Assembly (NCBI RefSeq): GCF_003473485.1
Contig: NC_053044.1
Span: forward strand, 53,050,091-53,114,090
Reading direction: 5' to 3'
Length of the DNA stretch: 64,000 nucleotides
Source of the DNA: Medicago truncatula
Taxonomy: Eukaryota > Streptophyta > Magnoliopsida > Fabales > Fabaceae
Shown here: positions 1-12,499 of the stretch, one piece after another
Layout: each line of letters begins with the position of its first letter
How positions within the stretch are numbered: position 1 is the first letter of the stretch
The notes under the pieces: generated by a model
The model's database searches: none
What the model was told of the DNA's origin: nothing
What the model saw: the letters and a program-made list of their open reading frames with translations, nothing else
Program-made: the position numbers and the translations under genes

Positions 1-2893
1 AGGAAGACGATGTTCTGGAACCCCCTCCTCGGCACGTTTGTCTTCAAACCACTTGATAACAGTTCTCCGCGGAATGTTTGAAACATGCACAATATTACTA
101 ATCATTGCATTCTGCATTGTAATTCAAGGCAGACAGGTAAGGATGTTGAAGTTAACAAGTTGTGAAATAAGGAGAATTGCAGAATTATCATATACCAAGA
201 CACATGCTTGTCACTTTTAATGCTATAATATGCAGCGATGGATGCATATAATGTTTATTAACTTTCAATATAATATAGGCACAAAGAGGCTTTGTCTAAC
301 ATGGACAAGCAAAATAGTCTTACATCATGCACACGTGTCATTTCCATCATTAGATTAAAAAGTCACATCATATTTCGTTTAATTTAATAGTGAGATTTAT
401 TGGTTCAATGGTGGAAATTAGCTTACGCATGATACAAGACTTGGTCTCATTTGTGCACTATAGAATTGGCCGCACAAAGAAGCGTATAACATAATGGTTG
501 ACATCATGGGAGGAGTTTATCTTAATTACATAATAACTGTAAATCGGATATTGACCAATTATGTACAGTTATATATATAATCAAGATTAACAACTCTTAT
601 ATCTCATGCTCTCAACCGATACTAAATATATCACATGTCCCCTTACATGACATTTACCCCATTTAGTTTCAAGTCGTCCACTATATGACACTTAGCTTGA
701 GGACCGAGAACGAGAGCAATTGATTAACATGTATTGCCAGTCTTGGATTTGTTGTCTCAAAGTATAAGTGCAGTAGACTAGCGTGATATTAAGCATGAAC
801 ATAACAAATAATCATGAAACACAGTGAAAAGCATACATGATGATACAACTAGGCATCTTAATTGTTTTGCATAAAACCAGAATACTAATGCAAGCATCAT
901 TTACTTTAAGTTTCTCAAACATAACTTCTGATTTAAGAGGGAATTGCTGCCGGACTAGAAAAATGGAGTATATTAAATAAAACAAGTAGTTAAATAAGCC
1001 GATGAAGATTTTACTAGTTATGTATGGATGATTTAGCACCATAAAACTTGTGATATTGAAGTATGGCAAGTTTAACTTACAGTGGGCCGCTTTGATCTCA
1101 TGTAAACTCTCTCCAGCGTGTCAAGTTGAGCCTTTTTCAATCTCTTTCGAGAAGACCAATTCTGTTGCATGTCATGAATAGGTAAGTTAGACTTCTTCGG
1201 TCCAGATTCTGCATGAGCATGATCTGCACTTGTTTCTTTATAAAAAGAATCTCCGGGCGTAGTTTCAGGTGATACTGCTGATGGTTTAGGTTCATCAGGA
1301 ATCGATAGGCTCAGCATCAGAAGACTCGGGGGAGGGTTACGAAGCAAATCAAGAACAAGAGCTCTATCAAGACAGAGCTCGGCAGCAAGAGCTTTTATCT
1401 GCAACAAATTGGAAAGACGGAACTGAGAAATGAGTCTGGAAGTTAACATTAGGGATTTTCTCCACTCTTTAATATATTAACTAATATATTTGCCTTTAAT
1501 CAGGACCCCGACCTGGTTAATCAATCAACTTTACTTTTTCTTGTCCCCGAAGGAGTAGTGTAGTGGTTTGGATAGGAACGCCAAAGAAGTTCTATGCAGG
1601 AGGTGTAGGGTTCAATCCCTCCTACTAGCATTCCTGTTTTCCCGAACTAACTAAACTAACTAACTACTAACACTCATCTGTTTAAAAAAATCAAATTTAC
1701 TTTTTCCTTCTCCTTATCAATGAATCAGGTCATAGGAAGCTTCATTCTATCAACTACGACAAAAGGCCAAGTCAAGGAAGCAAATCAGAATGTGTTTCAT
1801 ATTACTAACAGTATTTCGAATAAAAAGTTTAAGCGAACGGTTTCCTTTTTTTTAACAAACATTTTGGTTTCTTAATCACGTGTCTTGTATGGTGTTACTC
1901 AAATGCAGATCATACAGGTATTTGAAGTAGGTGAGAAACAATAGCACTTAACCTCTTCATACCATAACTAAGTAATCCTATTCCTATCATCTGATACACT
2001 TAGTTGTGGTGCAAAGAATACACACGTTTATAAGCTCACACTATATAACTAATTGGTCTAAATATTTTTCCTATGTAAATCAATCATAATTATCAGATTA
2101 TTAAAAATCTTTAACTTCAATCGTAACTACTTTTAAAGTCACATATATGATTTGTTCATGCTTGTTTAAAGGGTACAACTTTTTACGCTAACAAACAATA
2201 TGTCAAGATTAAACTCAACAAATTAGGCTAAAAATAGAAAATTCAAAAGGCTTACACTTAGTTTGCGGCGTCCAGTTTTCAATGCTCTAGCCAACATATT
2301 TAATTGCCAAGTTCTAAGCTTCAGCGAATTCTCATTTCCATCACCGCTACTTTTCTCTACATCATTATCACCTTGTGTTTCGCTGATATCTGTGTTCAAC
2401 AATTCAGCATCAAAATCACCCAACACACCTTCCAACTCACGTTCTAACAAAGCAAAATCTTCTTCACTTATCTCGTCGTCCTCATCGCTATCATCTTTAG
2501 ACAAATCATCATCGTTTTTGAGATCTTCTTCAAGTTTCTTGAATAGCAACTCAAAAGCATCCTCCTCCTCCTCCTCCTCCTCCTCTTCATTCCCCTTGGT
2601 AACATGAGTCAATTTTTTCTGTAAAAATTAAAAAGCATAATATAAATTAGACAATTGTGAAGTATGAATCATTGAGTTGTATTGGCTTTGGAATTGGAAT
2701 AATATTGTTGAAAAGAGATAACCTTATTGTTTTTCTTTTTGGAAGAGGCGGTGACAATTGAAGAGTAGAGGTTTTGAGAGCGAGAAGGAAGAGTGAAGGA
2801 GAAGAGAAGAGGTTTTCGCTGCAAAGGAGAGGATTGGGTTCCTCTGACTGTGACGAAACGGGTATATGATAAACACTGGTTCGCGACGGCCAT
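1..2893 (-). CDS. OCP3: OCP3-type homeodomain protein (3' end off window)
   Basis: Four coding exons, read right to left: 2893-2723, 2618-2256, 1398-1081 and 111 to the left edge, all joined at GT/AG borders and in frame, giving about 321 residues before the window ends. The order matches Arabidopsis OCP3 (about 354 aa): a Ser/Thr-rich N-terminus that could be a plastid transit peptide, a long acidic segment with an uninterrupted Glu run, a conserved block containing LAAELCLDRALVLDLL, then a C-terminal homeodomain whose last exon reads SNIPRRTVIKWFEDKRAEEG, the recognition-helix part. In Arabidopsis OCP3 restrains jasmonate-linked defence against necrotrophs and has also been placed in chloroplasts for ndhB transcript editing; that role is known for the family, not shown here. 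Start chosen at the ATG at 2893 because the exon before the acidic region is in frame from it. Identity is confident; only the last residues are missing. Confidence 0.93.
1552..1650 (+). mobile_element. SINE-like tRNA-derived element in OCP3 intron
   Basis: Lies in the intron between 1399 and 2255. It shows an A-box-like stretch (tagtgtagtggtttgg) and a B-box-like stretch (gggttcaatccct) at the spacing of a tRNA-derived promoter. I could not fix its ends or a target-site duplication, so the family assignment is tentative. Confidence 0.4.
2563..2589 (-). repeat. Trinucleotide microsatellite coding a Glu run in OCP3
   Basis: A (TCC)n tract on the plus strand, read as GAG/GAA codons on the minus strand, encodes the acidic run at the start of OCP3 exon 2. 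It is in frame, so repeat-length change would alter only the number of Glu residues. Confidence 0.8.
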
Positions 2894-3050
2894 TTTTCTC
2901 TGTTTGCACCACGATGATGATGGGGTTTTGAAGGTTTGGATACTTTTATCATCAACGATTTATAAAACAACATTTAAATTCTTTCAAAAACAACAACATT
3001 TAAATATAAATATTCTTCCTTCAAAAAAAAATATATATATATATATATAA

Positions 3051-3903
3051 TATTCTTGTTTCTTCAAAAAAAAAATATAAATATTAAATTTTCTATATAA
3101 AAAAATGAAAAAACACATGATTGTCCTGAGTTTAATTGTGGTGGATTAACAGTACAATTTTGCACATGCAAATGATTTTCTCTAATACTCACAGATTAAA
3201 CCTCACTCTTAAAGTCATGTATTTCGATCGGAAATAGTATCACCAATCACATGCACATACTACCAATATATTTTAAAAAGAATACATATCAACATTCTTC
3301 ATATATTAAATATGATTATTGAAGTCATGCATTTCAACAATCAGCTATATCCATAAACCGTCAATATATGATATAGAAAAATTCATATCTCTTTCATTTT
3401 TCACATGTGATGGGAATATAGAGTGATCGTAAAATTTAACTCTTGATATATTTATGTATCGTGTATCTATTATTGATTAAATAATTGTTTTTTCTTATGA
3501 ATAATCGCATAAATTTTTGCAACATTTTATTTTATAGACAACTTATGAAATTTTAATTTTTTTATGAATTTACCACTTTGAAATTAGAAGTGCAATATCA
3601 TCAAAGTTGATTATGTATTTGGTGTCTCGTTTTTTTTCATCAATTCTTTTATAATTTCTTTTTTTTCTTTATTACTTATTTTTGTACAAATGCATAACAA
3701 TATATTTTTACAAATGTATGGGTACAAAAAATTGTTACCACTCTATTTGTAAAAAAAAAAAAATGTTACCCCTCTAACTACTAACTCATATTATTATGAA
3801 AAAAGTTTAGCATTCTGAGGCTGAATTCTTTTAATCTATTTGTTAATTTAGATTTGATGTTTCATCGATTTTTAATGTCTCCGTCAATCATCCATCGTGC
3901 GTG
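3051..3903. other. AT-rich intergenic stretch
   Basis: Region upstream of OCP3. It holds TA dinucleotide runs near 3030-3050 and several A/T homopolymers. No open reading frame or element end could be supported. Confidence 0.6.
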
Positions 3904-3990
3904 TTTTTTTTTTGTGGTGGCTGAGATTTAAACCCCAGACCTTGCATATATTATTTATTGTCTCTACTAACTGAGCTAAGCTCACGATCA
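3904..3990 (-). mobile_element. tRNA-derived SINE fragment
   Basis: On the minus strand the tRNA-like head reads GTGAGCTTAGCTCAGTTAGT (A box), then a B-box-like GGGGTTTAAATC, then CCACCACAAAAAAAAA as a short tail. The same head and tail recur at 8584-8664, and the head also at 43008-43138. Confidence 0.75.
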
Positions 3991-4051
3991 CGAGGACGTG
4001 TGTGTATTGGTTTAAATGACAATTTCAATTTGTAAAATATATATATAGAAG

Positions 4052-7024
4052 CAGGGGCGGAGCCAGGAATTTCAACTAGTGGAGGCACTATATATATATT
4101 TTACATAGCAGGAATATATATATTAACAACAAAGTGCTAAAATACTAAGAACAAAAAACACAAATAAACACCTAAAATACTAATAGGCCGCTGGAATATA
4201 TAGCAGGAAAACACAACAGCACTGCAGCAAAAGACAAAAAGAAAAACCTGCAATATATAGTAGGAAAAGAGCACCCTGCCTAAGCTCCAAAACCACAAAA
4301 ACAACAAAGGTCATCACCAAACCAAAACCCAGCTGCCAACAACAATTACAATTGTCCTCTATGCGACTATTCATATTTTGGAAATATCGAATGATTTTCT
4401 CATTTTCAATCTCAATAAAAATCTCTCTTTCTATATAAGTAACTAGACAATCATCTAACCATTAATCACCCATTCGATTTCGCAACTGAGTCTTGATAAT
4501 CTTCATAGCTGAAAAAGCTCTTTCAGCTGTTGCAGTTGCCACAAGTAGTATCAAAGATAACTTTAAAAGCAAATATACCAACGGATACACAATATGTCTC
4601 CTTGTCTCCACCATCTTTATACTCAAATCACCAATCCCCTCTAATTCATAAAATGCATCTTCAGAGCATACATCTACAATATAATTTTCAAGTTGAGAAT
4701 CTAGTTCCAATAGTTGAACAGGAGAAAAATCTGAAGGAGAAAATTCAGCTAAACGAATCAAATTCTTCTTATCAAATGCAGAAAAGCTATCTCTTAGGTT
4801 TAAACAAGCTACACAAAGAAGCAACTCAGTATTCACTTCTGAAGAACGATTATTCAACTCTTGAAGTTGTCGATCAATCACTTGATAGAAGAATTGAACT
4901 TGAAAGTAATGTAAGTTAGAAACTTTCTCTGAGTTGCGTTTTGACTTTTTAAATGTTTGATAGGTATCATCCATATCTGGGATGACAACTTCATGATGTT
5001 CACAAAACAATGAAACTTCATCGAGCGAAGAATCTCAACCACTATCCCTTATAGTTTTTAACTTTTGTTTGGACATTTTGACTAATTTCATGGCATTAAC
5101 AATATCTTGATCACTTCTTTGTAGTGCTTGAGATAACTCATGAGTAATTGACAAAACTTTTTTCATCTAGTGCAAGATGAAAATAAATTCAAAAGATTGC
5201 ATACATTTCAACAAAAGCTTTGTGTCACCTCTTTGATCCGAGCTTGTTCCATCTTCCTCAATCATGTCAAGCACATCAATCATAGAAGAGAATAAAGAAA
5301 CTATACTAAGTAATGTACCATAATGTGAACTCCATCGAGTATCCCTCGCCTTCTTAACCCCGATTTCTTTATTCAAGCCACGCCCACTAGTTATTTTTTG
5401 CTACTTTCAATGCTTCCTCTACCTTTTTAAATTGACTTTCACGAAGAGCATCTCGACGCTTACATAATCCTCCAACAACATTAGACAAATTAGCTACTTG
5501 ATTAAAAAATGATGCAATGTCAGAATGTTTTTTTGCTAATGTCACAAGAGCTAATTGGAGTTGATGAGCAAAACAACGAATATAAAAAGTAGAACAATTT
5601 TCTTTCAATATCAAGCTTTTGAGACCATTATATTCACCTCGCATGTTGCTTGCCCCATTATATCCTTCAATATGTTGCTTTTGTTTCATTAGATCTTGAC
5701 AGTTTCTCAATGCTTGATTATGAGCGCTGTTTACACTTCCGACATGGACTTGGAACTTGTCACTTTTTCTCCAATTTGTAAAACCTTCTGTTATAAAGGC
5801 CTCGCCACTACCTCTATGTTCTTTAAGATGTGATCTCATGAGATAACAACATAAGCAATATGCTGCATCTTCCTTTTGACTATATTCCAACCAACCGCCA
5901 TATTTTGAATACCATTCCAAATTAAACTTACGAGAGGAATCTCCAAATTTTGTAAGTGGAAAATTAATCTCTCTTGGTTGACAAAGGCCCTTTTGAAAAT
6001 AGTATCTCCTAATTTTCTCTCTATCACTTGGATGATAATCTAAAAGTCTTGGCCTCAACCCATGATCACTAGGAAGCTTTCCCAAATCCAATTCTAACCA
6101 TCTTTTTTTCAAAGGTGGACCCAATTGTATACTTTCACATTCATCAAGTGTTTGAGGATTAGGATTAGGAGTTGATGATTGTTCTGATTCTGAAATTGGT
6201 TTGTAAAATCTCTTTCTCTTCATTGAATGTTTACTGCTACAAGTTACAAGTTTATTGATCATAGCAGAATCAATTTATAATTCTAAAAACACTACTTTTT
6301 TTATAAGTTATAACTACCCTATAAACACTACTCATGAGTACATAAAAATCATAGGAAATCAATCATAAAAAGAACATAAAAACATCAACACAAACACTTA
6401 AAGCAATAAAATAGTAGTAGAGTTTAAGATTGTTGAATAATCCCAAATAATCACTTATCAAACCCTAACAATAAAGTTTGTACAATCAACATAAATTCAA
6501 TATCAACAAGGTAATAATAGATGTTAACTCTCATTACAATAATAAACAAACAAAACAAATAAGTTTAAAATCATATAAATAAGGAAGAGAGTGTACCTCT
6601 TAGATCACCACCAATGGAGGAAGAGAGAAAAAAAAATAAGGAATGAGAAGATTAGAGACACAAGAAACAAGGAAGAGGAAGTTTTATTTTAAAACAAGGA
6701 TGTGGATGTGGTTGATTTTTTGATGTTGTTGAAACAGAGAGGGAGTTTGTTTGTTCACTGTGAGAAAGAGAGAAAGAAAGAAAGCGTGATTGTGAATTGT
6801 GGATGGCGGGACGTGTGTTGTGTTGGTGTGAATCAGAATTGTGTTAGTTGGGCCTTGGGATTGGGCAGTTAGGCTACTGGGTAGGAGTGTTTGATATTTT
6901 AGAAATTGTTAGCAATAGTAGGTGGGGTGTTATTAGCAGTATATATATATGTATATAAAAAAAAAAATTAGAAAAGTTTGTGCAGGCAGGAGCCCCCGCA
7001 ATCATGTGAGTGGCTCCGCCTCTG
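4052..7024 (-). mobile_element. hAT-type DNA transposon, decayed
   Basis: A 2,973-bp element. The left end begins CAGGGGCGGAGCCAG and the right end, read in reverse, begins CAGAGGCGGAGCCAC, so the terminal inverted repeats are short and imperfect as in hAT elements. Flanking 8-bp duplications are tatagaag (4044-4051) and tttagaag (7025-7032), one mismatch. Inside, on the minus strand, lies a broken transposase of the TTF-type zinc finger plus hAT dimerisation class. One mismatch in the duplication, a stop-broken reading frame and an internal deletion argue for an old immobile copy. Confidence 0.92.
4462..6262 (-). pseudogene. hAT transposase (TTF-type zinc finger, hAT dimerisation)
   Basis: Three minus-strand blocks: 6262-5387 (TTF-like N-terminal zinc finger region with CLCCYLM, followed by GYNGASNMRGEYNGLK and CFAHQLQLAL), 5376-5167 (KKARDTRWSSHYGTLLS) and 5010-4462, which ends in the hAT dimerisation motif ATAERAFSAMKIIKTQLRNR. 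These are the hallmarks of plant TTF-type/hAT proteins, usually about 750-800 residues. The first block jumps from the post-zinc-finger region straight to the GYNGASNM block, so a large part of the expected DDE catalytic core, roughly 190 residues, is deleted. Stops and frame changes separate the blocks. It cannot encode an active transposase. Confidence 0.9.
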
Positions 7025-7032
7025 TTTAGAAG

Positions 7033-8583
7033 TATGTATACTTTTTCTCTTAAAAAAAACGTCTGTGTACTTTCGAAAGTTTCTTCCTGAATACTACAAC
7101 CAATTTTTTCATCTCAATACAAAAACAATGCATTACAATGTTCTAAAATTAACGCATTTACACCATAATAATGCATTATAGTATACCAAAATTCACTTGT
7201 TAAAGTATATTTTGTCGTCGTTTCATAGATTGAAAGTTAGTTTAGCATTAATTGGATATCAACCCTAAACTAATTGGATATTAATTTAGGGTTAATATTC
7301 AATTAATCATAATTTGATTTGATGTTAACCCTAAGTTAATTGCTAAACTAAAATTAAATATTCTAATGTTGAGACGAAGTTGAATGTGTTACTAAACACC
7401 TTATTGAGTAAGAAGAAATTAAGGGTTCAACCGCTTCTCTTTTGTCTCCAAAACTCCTTGTGCAATATCCACCAAAAGTGGCGATGAGTTCGATATCTCT
7501 GACACCGATGTCAGCTTGTCGAATATCATTGGTGACCAAAATTAATTTATGTCAATTCATATTCAATTGATCATAAATGACATTATTCATGTATTTTGTT
7601 CAAATAATAATTTGAACTGAATGATATTTTTTGTGCAAAATATTGTGTTCTTACTTCCCAAATTTCTACTTCATCTTTTCTTACATCATCAGAAAAACTT
7701 TTTTGATAAATGCCAAAAGGGGAGAGATATTATGATGGGATAGAAACCTAAGACAAGAAGAGAAATTTAAGATGGATCCAATCAACGAATAACAATAAGA
7801 ATTAACCTCTTACATATATTAAGGGAGAGTTTAATTAGAATGATAATAATTAAAAAAAATCACATGTTTTGGGCCGCTTAATTTCATATATATGAGACGT
7901 GAAGAAAATAACAATGACAATCAATAATCAAACATAAGAATAAAGATAACATAATAGAGGGACAAATACATCAACATAGTTTACTCAATTCAACCCAAAA
8001 CTGACCTACATGTGAGGAGAGAGAAGTTGCTCAGTCCACTATCAACGAGTCTTTACAAGAGATACAATGAAGTTATACGAAATCAGATTCAATAGCTATC
8101 TAAGAACAAACCCTACCCTTTTCCTAATTCTCAACTCAAAAGAAGATCCTAAGAGAAATCAAGGGAGAAAACTTATACTCTACCTCTAATAAAATCTCAC
8201 TACCTAAAATGTTTGAATGTGTTTTCTAACCAAAGAATCTCACCTAAAGTTTATCCAAGTTACCTAGAAAAACGTGCACAGATACTTCGTAACATCCAAA
8301 AAAAACAGTCAGGCGCCCTGCGCCTTTAGGGCACCTTTACATTGCTTTCAAATTAACGGTGACGCCAATTTAACCGTCAAACATCTAGTTGCGCTCCGTA
8401 TCTTTCAATTTTGCTCTAGGGAAACTTATCAAGTCCAACCTTCGCTTGAACTTTTATGTTTTTTTAAAAAATTATATTTTTTTTGGAGAGATTTTTACAA
8501 TTTTGGAGAATTTTTTATTCAAAAATATGAATTCTACGTATAGTTTAGAATCTAAAAGTGAAGATGAAAAACTTTTAGAGATT
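7033..8583. other. Intergenic stretch, no gene seen
   Basis: AT-rich spacer between the hAT element and the membrane protein gene. A weak inverted repeat is visible around 7225-7350 (AGTTTAGCA... against its reverse complement), possibly an old MITE. No supported coding sequence. Confidence 0.55.
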
Positions 8584-8664
8584 TTTTTTTGTGGTGGCCG
8601 GGGTTTGAACACTATACCTTGCATATATTATACATTGTCCTTGCCAACTGAGTTAAGTAAAAGG
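8584..8664 (-). mobile_element. tRNA-derived SINE fragment
   Basis: Reverse-oriented copy of the same SINE tail and tRNA-like region as at 3904-3990: poly-T, GTGGTGGCCGGGGTTTGAAC (B box on the other strand), then CTTGCATATATTATACATTG and an A-box-like CCAACTGAGTTAAG. Truncated at its head. Confidence 0.7.
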
Positions 8665-8922
8665 ACAAATTTAAAGAAAAATAAAACGAAAAATTGATAT
8701 ATATTAATAAAGATAAAAAAACATATTTAATTTAAAAAAAATGCAACAAAAAAAAAAGAAGTAAAAAAACAAAATAAAGAGTACATGAAAAAAAGTAATA
8801 AAAAATTGAAGTTAATCCAAAATAAAGTATTGAAAATAAGATGGGGACACCGTGTTCCTGTTGGCACTGGGAAGAAGTTGATTCCATCGTCGAGAAGCAT
8901 CAGATCTTCTTCTTCCTTCTCC

Positions 8923-10469
8923 ATGGCAACACAAGTTGTATCTTCTAAATCACCATCTTCATCCAAGGGTTGGAACATTTCCTCAATCGCAGCACGCATC
9001 TACCTACTCATCATCATCTTCCAAGTCCCTCTCTTCAGGTACTCCCAAACTCTTTTATCTCTTCTTATAATTATTCTTACAAATTTTCATACATAAGGTT
9101 ATAGCAAAATTGAGCATATTTGAATTGAAAATTTATCATTTTGATTACAGGGTGACATGCAGATCTGGTTTGTGTACAACCCCTTTACATGTAACATCAT
9201 CCCAGTTAGTTGCAAGTGATGTGTTTCCTGTTCCACTTGTAAAGGGTCTTTTGTACCCTGGTGCTGCTTTAAATGGCCTCATCCACAACATGACTGTTCC
9301 TACTTGGGATAGTTTGTTGGATGTGTATAATTTGACCACCATCAAGGAAGCTTCTGCAGTAACCGATCTTCAACGCTTGGAGGTTAGATCATTGCATTCA
9401 AATTCCATTCTTGTTCTGTATTTAGAATCTGTTTGGATTAGTTTATTTGAGTTTATCTTCTAGCATAAGTACTTGTGAGAGTGTTTGAGAGAGTTCATGG
9501 AAACAACTTATGACATGTCTAATAGTTTTTTTTTTTTTCTTTCTTTTTCCAGATTGTTTCCATAAGTTCTTCATGATTGCTTATGAAAATGACTTATAGT
9601 TGTTATAGCTTACTCCCTCTGGTCATTATTATAAACAAAATTTCAGTTTTCAAGTTCGCTGAATAACTTTTCTCGATATATAAGTTATTCAATAAATCTG
9701 AAAAGTGAATTTTTGCTTATAATGTGACCGAAAAGAGTATATTTGATTTGATAAACGCTTATAGCACAAGCGCTTAATTAAGTATTTTGTTCAAACATGG
9801 TTGGTTGTGATTTTTTTTTTAAACAATTTCCTTTGAAATGGCTCATGTATGTTGAACACCCACATAGCAACTGATTATTGGATTTCAAGTTTTACTTGCA
9901 TAAGCCATTTTTTCAAGGAAGGTATAATATAAATCTTACAGCAATTAGAATAGGCTGTTGATAAATTAAAGGAACAAAAATTCCTAAAACTCGCATAAAA
10001 TATGCTCACTAGTTGTTTTTGTCTATTTGCATTTTGGTATACCTTCATCTGCCTTGTAACAAGTCCCTTTGGATATTTCAGCTATTTTCATTGCAGCACA
10101 TATTCTATCTCCATCAGGTCTATGCTGACACTTTTCAGCTAACCTGGATATTTTTCAATGATTTATCAGGTCCTTGCAGGAAGCTACTTCGCAGTAGCAG
10201 GAGCACTTGTTGGTATTCTGAAACCCGGGAGAATGAGCATGTTTGGATCACTTCTTGTGATATGGGGACTGGTCAAAGAAGGAATTTTAGGAAAGCCAGT
10301 AAATACCGATCCTGCGAAAGCTGTCTACGTCTACCCAACAATGGTGTTTGCCATGATATGTGCCTTCTTGTCTGTAAAGTATGATATGAAGAAGGTTACT
10401 GCTAGGGCGGCCCCTGTCCGGTCCACTGCGAAACCTCTTAAGAGCTCATCAAAGTCTAAGCTGAAATAA
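8923..10469 (+). CDS. Small plant four-helix membrane protein (At3g02420-like)
   Basis: Three exons, 8923-9038, 9151-9382 and 10170-10469, with GT/AG borders and in-frame joins, give 215 residues. The protein starts MATQVVSSKSPSSSKGW, has a hydrophobic segment near residues 25-38 (IYLLIIIFQVPLF), a middle part with four cysteine or Asn-X-Thr features (CRSGLCTTPLHVTSSQL, HNMTVPTW), then hydrophobic stretches at about 118-131, 142-158 and 172-188, and a basic tail ending SSSKSKLK. I recognise it as a conserved plant family with an Arabidopsis member annotated without firm function (some databases carry a misleading reductase label). Topology suggests an endomembrane protein; no enzymatic motif is visible. 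The ATG at 8923 is preferred because homologues begin at this point, although the frame stays open upstream. Confidence 0.85.
9614..9737. mobile_element. Stowaway-like MITE in an intron
   Basis: 124 bp inside intron 2 of the membrane protein gene. The left end CTCCCTCTGGTCATTATTAT and the right end, in reverse CTCTTTTCGGTCACATTAT, are inverted copies, flanked by TA on both sides (9612-9613, 9738-9739). Confidence 0.75.
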
Positions 10470-11073
10470 GTGATTCTCATTTTGACATGTTAAACTTGTA
10501 CGCCTTTCTTCCAAATTCCTTTTGGCACAGAGACATAGTTCAATTTTTTTTCCCAGAATTGTTAAACTTTCATTTTAGCATTAATTGATTGAGCTTTTTA
10601 ATTTGTAGAAAGTAACAAAAATACTTCTTAGCAATTTCTACAAACCGGCTTTAAGTAATTGATAAAAATGGTTATTCAATTCATGTTTGTTAATGATATC
10701 AGAATAGAATGTAGATAAGATAACTGATGGAGAGGTTTTATTTATATATAAAATGGTTAATATATTTTTTTTGAAAGGAGTATAAAAAAACATATTAAAT
10801 AATCAGCATGTCGTTGAAGGTTAGGGAAGCACACGTGTAAAAAAACATATTGGAAACTGATATCCTAAAGTGTTTTTTTTGATCAGGTATATGTGATGGA
10901 GGAGTTTAACTAACTCCCTAGTTCGTCTTTCATAAAAGGTTCAATGTGATTTTTGGATAAGAAGGGTTTCAATCAATAACGAGCGAGAATATTAATTAGC
11001 ATTTACTAGGATCGTCCCAATTTACAGCACAAGATTATAGAAGCACATGTTTGTGAATTGCAATTTAACAAAA
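10470..11073. other. 3' flank and intergenic DNA
   Basis: Presumed 3' UTR of the membrane protein gene followed by AT-rich spacer; nothing else could be supported. Confidence 0.55.
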
Positions 11074-11256
11074 GAGTAATGATACATAGACACCCTTAGG
11101 TGGCAATACACCCTTTGACACCCACACAAAAATCTGACACGTAGTCACGTGGATCCCACACAAGCACACTTTCTCTTTTCTCTCCTCTTTTCTCTTCCTA
11201 ATGCATGACGTGTACAAGGGTGTATGGGAATAAAGGGTGTCTATGTATCATTACTC
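11074..11256. mobile_element. MULE-type MITE
   Basis: 183 bp with a 22-bp terminal inverted repeat: GAGTAATGATACATAGACAC at the left and its reverse complement at the right end. The flanks (ttaacaaaa and gtaaaaaag) agree at 6 of 9 positions, compatible with an eroded 9-bp duplication. Confidence 0.7.
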
Positions 11257-11683
11257 GTAAAAAAGGGTTTAGGTTACTAAAAACTTCACTGGTATCACAT
11301 GACCCTATGGAGGGGTTTGTAGCTTGAATATACATCAGAAAATCGTACGCAACTTGTGTTTCTGTCTGAAGTCTCAACACCTTTGCAATTCTCTTGAGTA
11401 AGTTTTTTTTTGTTGTTGTGTACAATGATGACAACAAGGATTGAACCTAGACACTAGGCAAGCTTAATTATGTGTTTGGATCAACTTTTTGCCGCAGCCA
11501 AGCATCTAGCACCAATTTGCTGTGAAAATGAGAAGATATCATTTGTTGCTTGGAAAAAACGTGCGCCTAGGGACTTGGTTGACGTGGAAACAAACATACG
11601 CCAAATTAGGCAAACTAGCTTCTAACTAATCTAACTAACATGTAACTAAGTTTTCTATATCTAATACAAGAACCTCAACCATA

Positions 11684-12300
11684 TTAAATTGAGATGCTAT
11701 TAGGAATCCCTATGCCAGTTCGTCCTCCTTCACTGGACTGGACCATACACGTTGCTTTGCTTAGTTTTTCATCATTGTTCATTATCACAATCCTTTTCTC
11801 AATTTCTGCAAGTTTATTGTCAAACTTCTCAAAAAGCCTCCAATCCAATGCCTTTACATTAGATGTTAAATGTTTGGTCTCTCTCTGCCCAGACAAGATT
11901 TTCAAAAGTGAAATGTCAAGAACAGCTTGAAACTGTGAAGTAATTGTCTTCAAAAAAGGCTTGTCAGGATTTTCCACAAGTTGATTGTATTCTTGAGTCC
12001 TTTTTTCAGGCATGAGTCACCGACTCAGAGTAGAACTGCTTGGTGGATAGCCTCCATATGGATAATGTCCAAAGTTGACAACAACATGGAGAGTTGAAGC
12101 AATCCATATAATAATAGTGCATCTTTGGCCACCAAGGCTCATCTTTCTTGTCACCATGATCCTCTTCCATTGCGTCATCATCTTTGTAGTAGTAGTCCTC
12201 AACCCATGTCTTGATGGCAAACCAAATATCTCGTAAGGGTAATCCTATATTAATATAATACTGTTTGGGGGGAAGTTGAGGCCTTAACAACCAAAAGTAT
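11684..12300 (-). pseudogene. Lipoxygenase remnant (C-terminal part)
   Basis: Read right to left on the minus strand: [12 protein letters not shown] near 12235-12195, [13 protein letters not shown] near 12150, a frame change, [15 protein letters not shown] near 12060-12020, a further break, then MPEKRTQEYNQL, KPFLKTITSQFQAVLDISLL, a linker shortened relative to the family, FEKFDNKLAEIEKRI and finally GIPNSISI followed by a stop at 11684-11686. The PEKG...FLKTIT and the C-terminal GIPNSISI are diagnostic of plant 9/13-lipoxygenases; the C-terminal Ile is an iron ligand in working enzymes. Frames change at least twice, stretches are missing, and the N-terminal PLAT domain and most of the catalytic domain are absent. 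It is a dead fragment of a single lipoxygenase copy. Confidence 0.9.
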
Positions 12301-12361
12301 TGTTTCCAACTCAAAAGGGAAATACATACAAAAGTGATTAAGCATAAAGTTCGACTTTCTT

Positions 12362-12452
12362 CGAGAGGGATCGAGCATAAATTTTGGACGGCTCCCCAAG
12401 AGGGATCGAGCACAAATTCAGAATCTCCCAAGAGAGACGGAGCACAATTGTG
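12362..12452. repeat. Three diverged tandem repeats of about 30-35 bp
   Basis: Units starting around 12362, 12397 and 12428 each contain a core like AGAGGGATCGAGCA followed by (T/C)AAATT. They lie just upstream of the lipoxygenase remnant. No function apparent. Confidence 0.55.
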
Positions 12453-12499
12453 GATATTTATCAAGTGCAAATATATAAAGCCGTCTTTACTCCTTCTCT

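Noticed and set aside
1552-1650. A possible functional tRNA gene
   Set aside because: A- and B-box-like motifs are present but the cloverleaf does not close; SINE-like instead. The same holds for 43008-43138.
2263-2607. Plus-strand Ser-rich frame of 114 codons
   Set aside because: Antisense shadow of the acidic exon of OCP3, produced by the TCC repeat.
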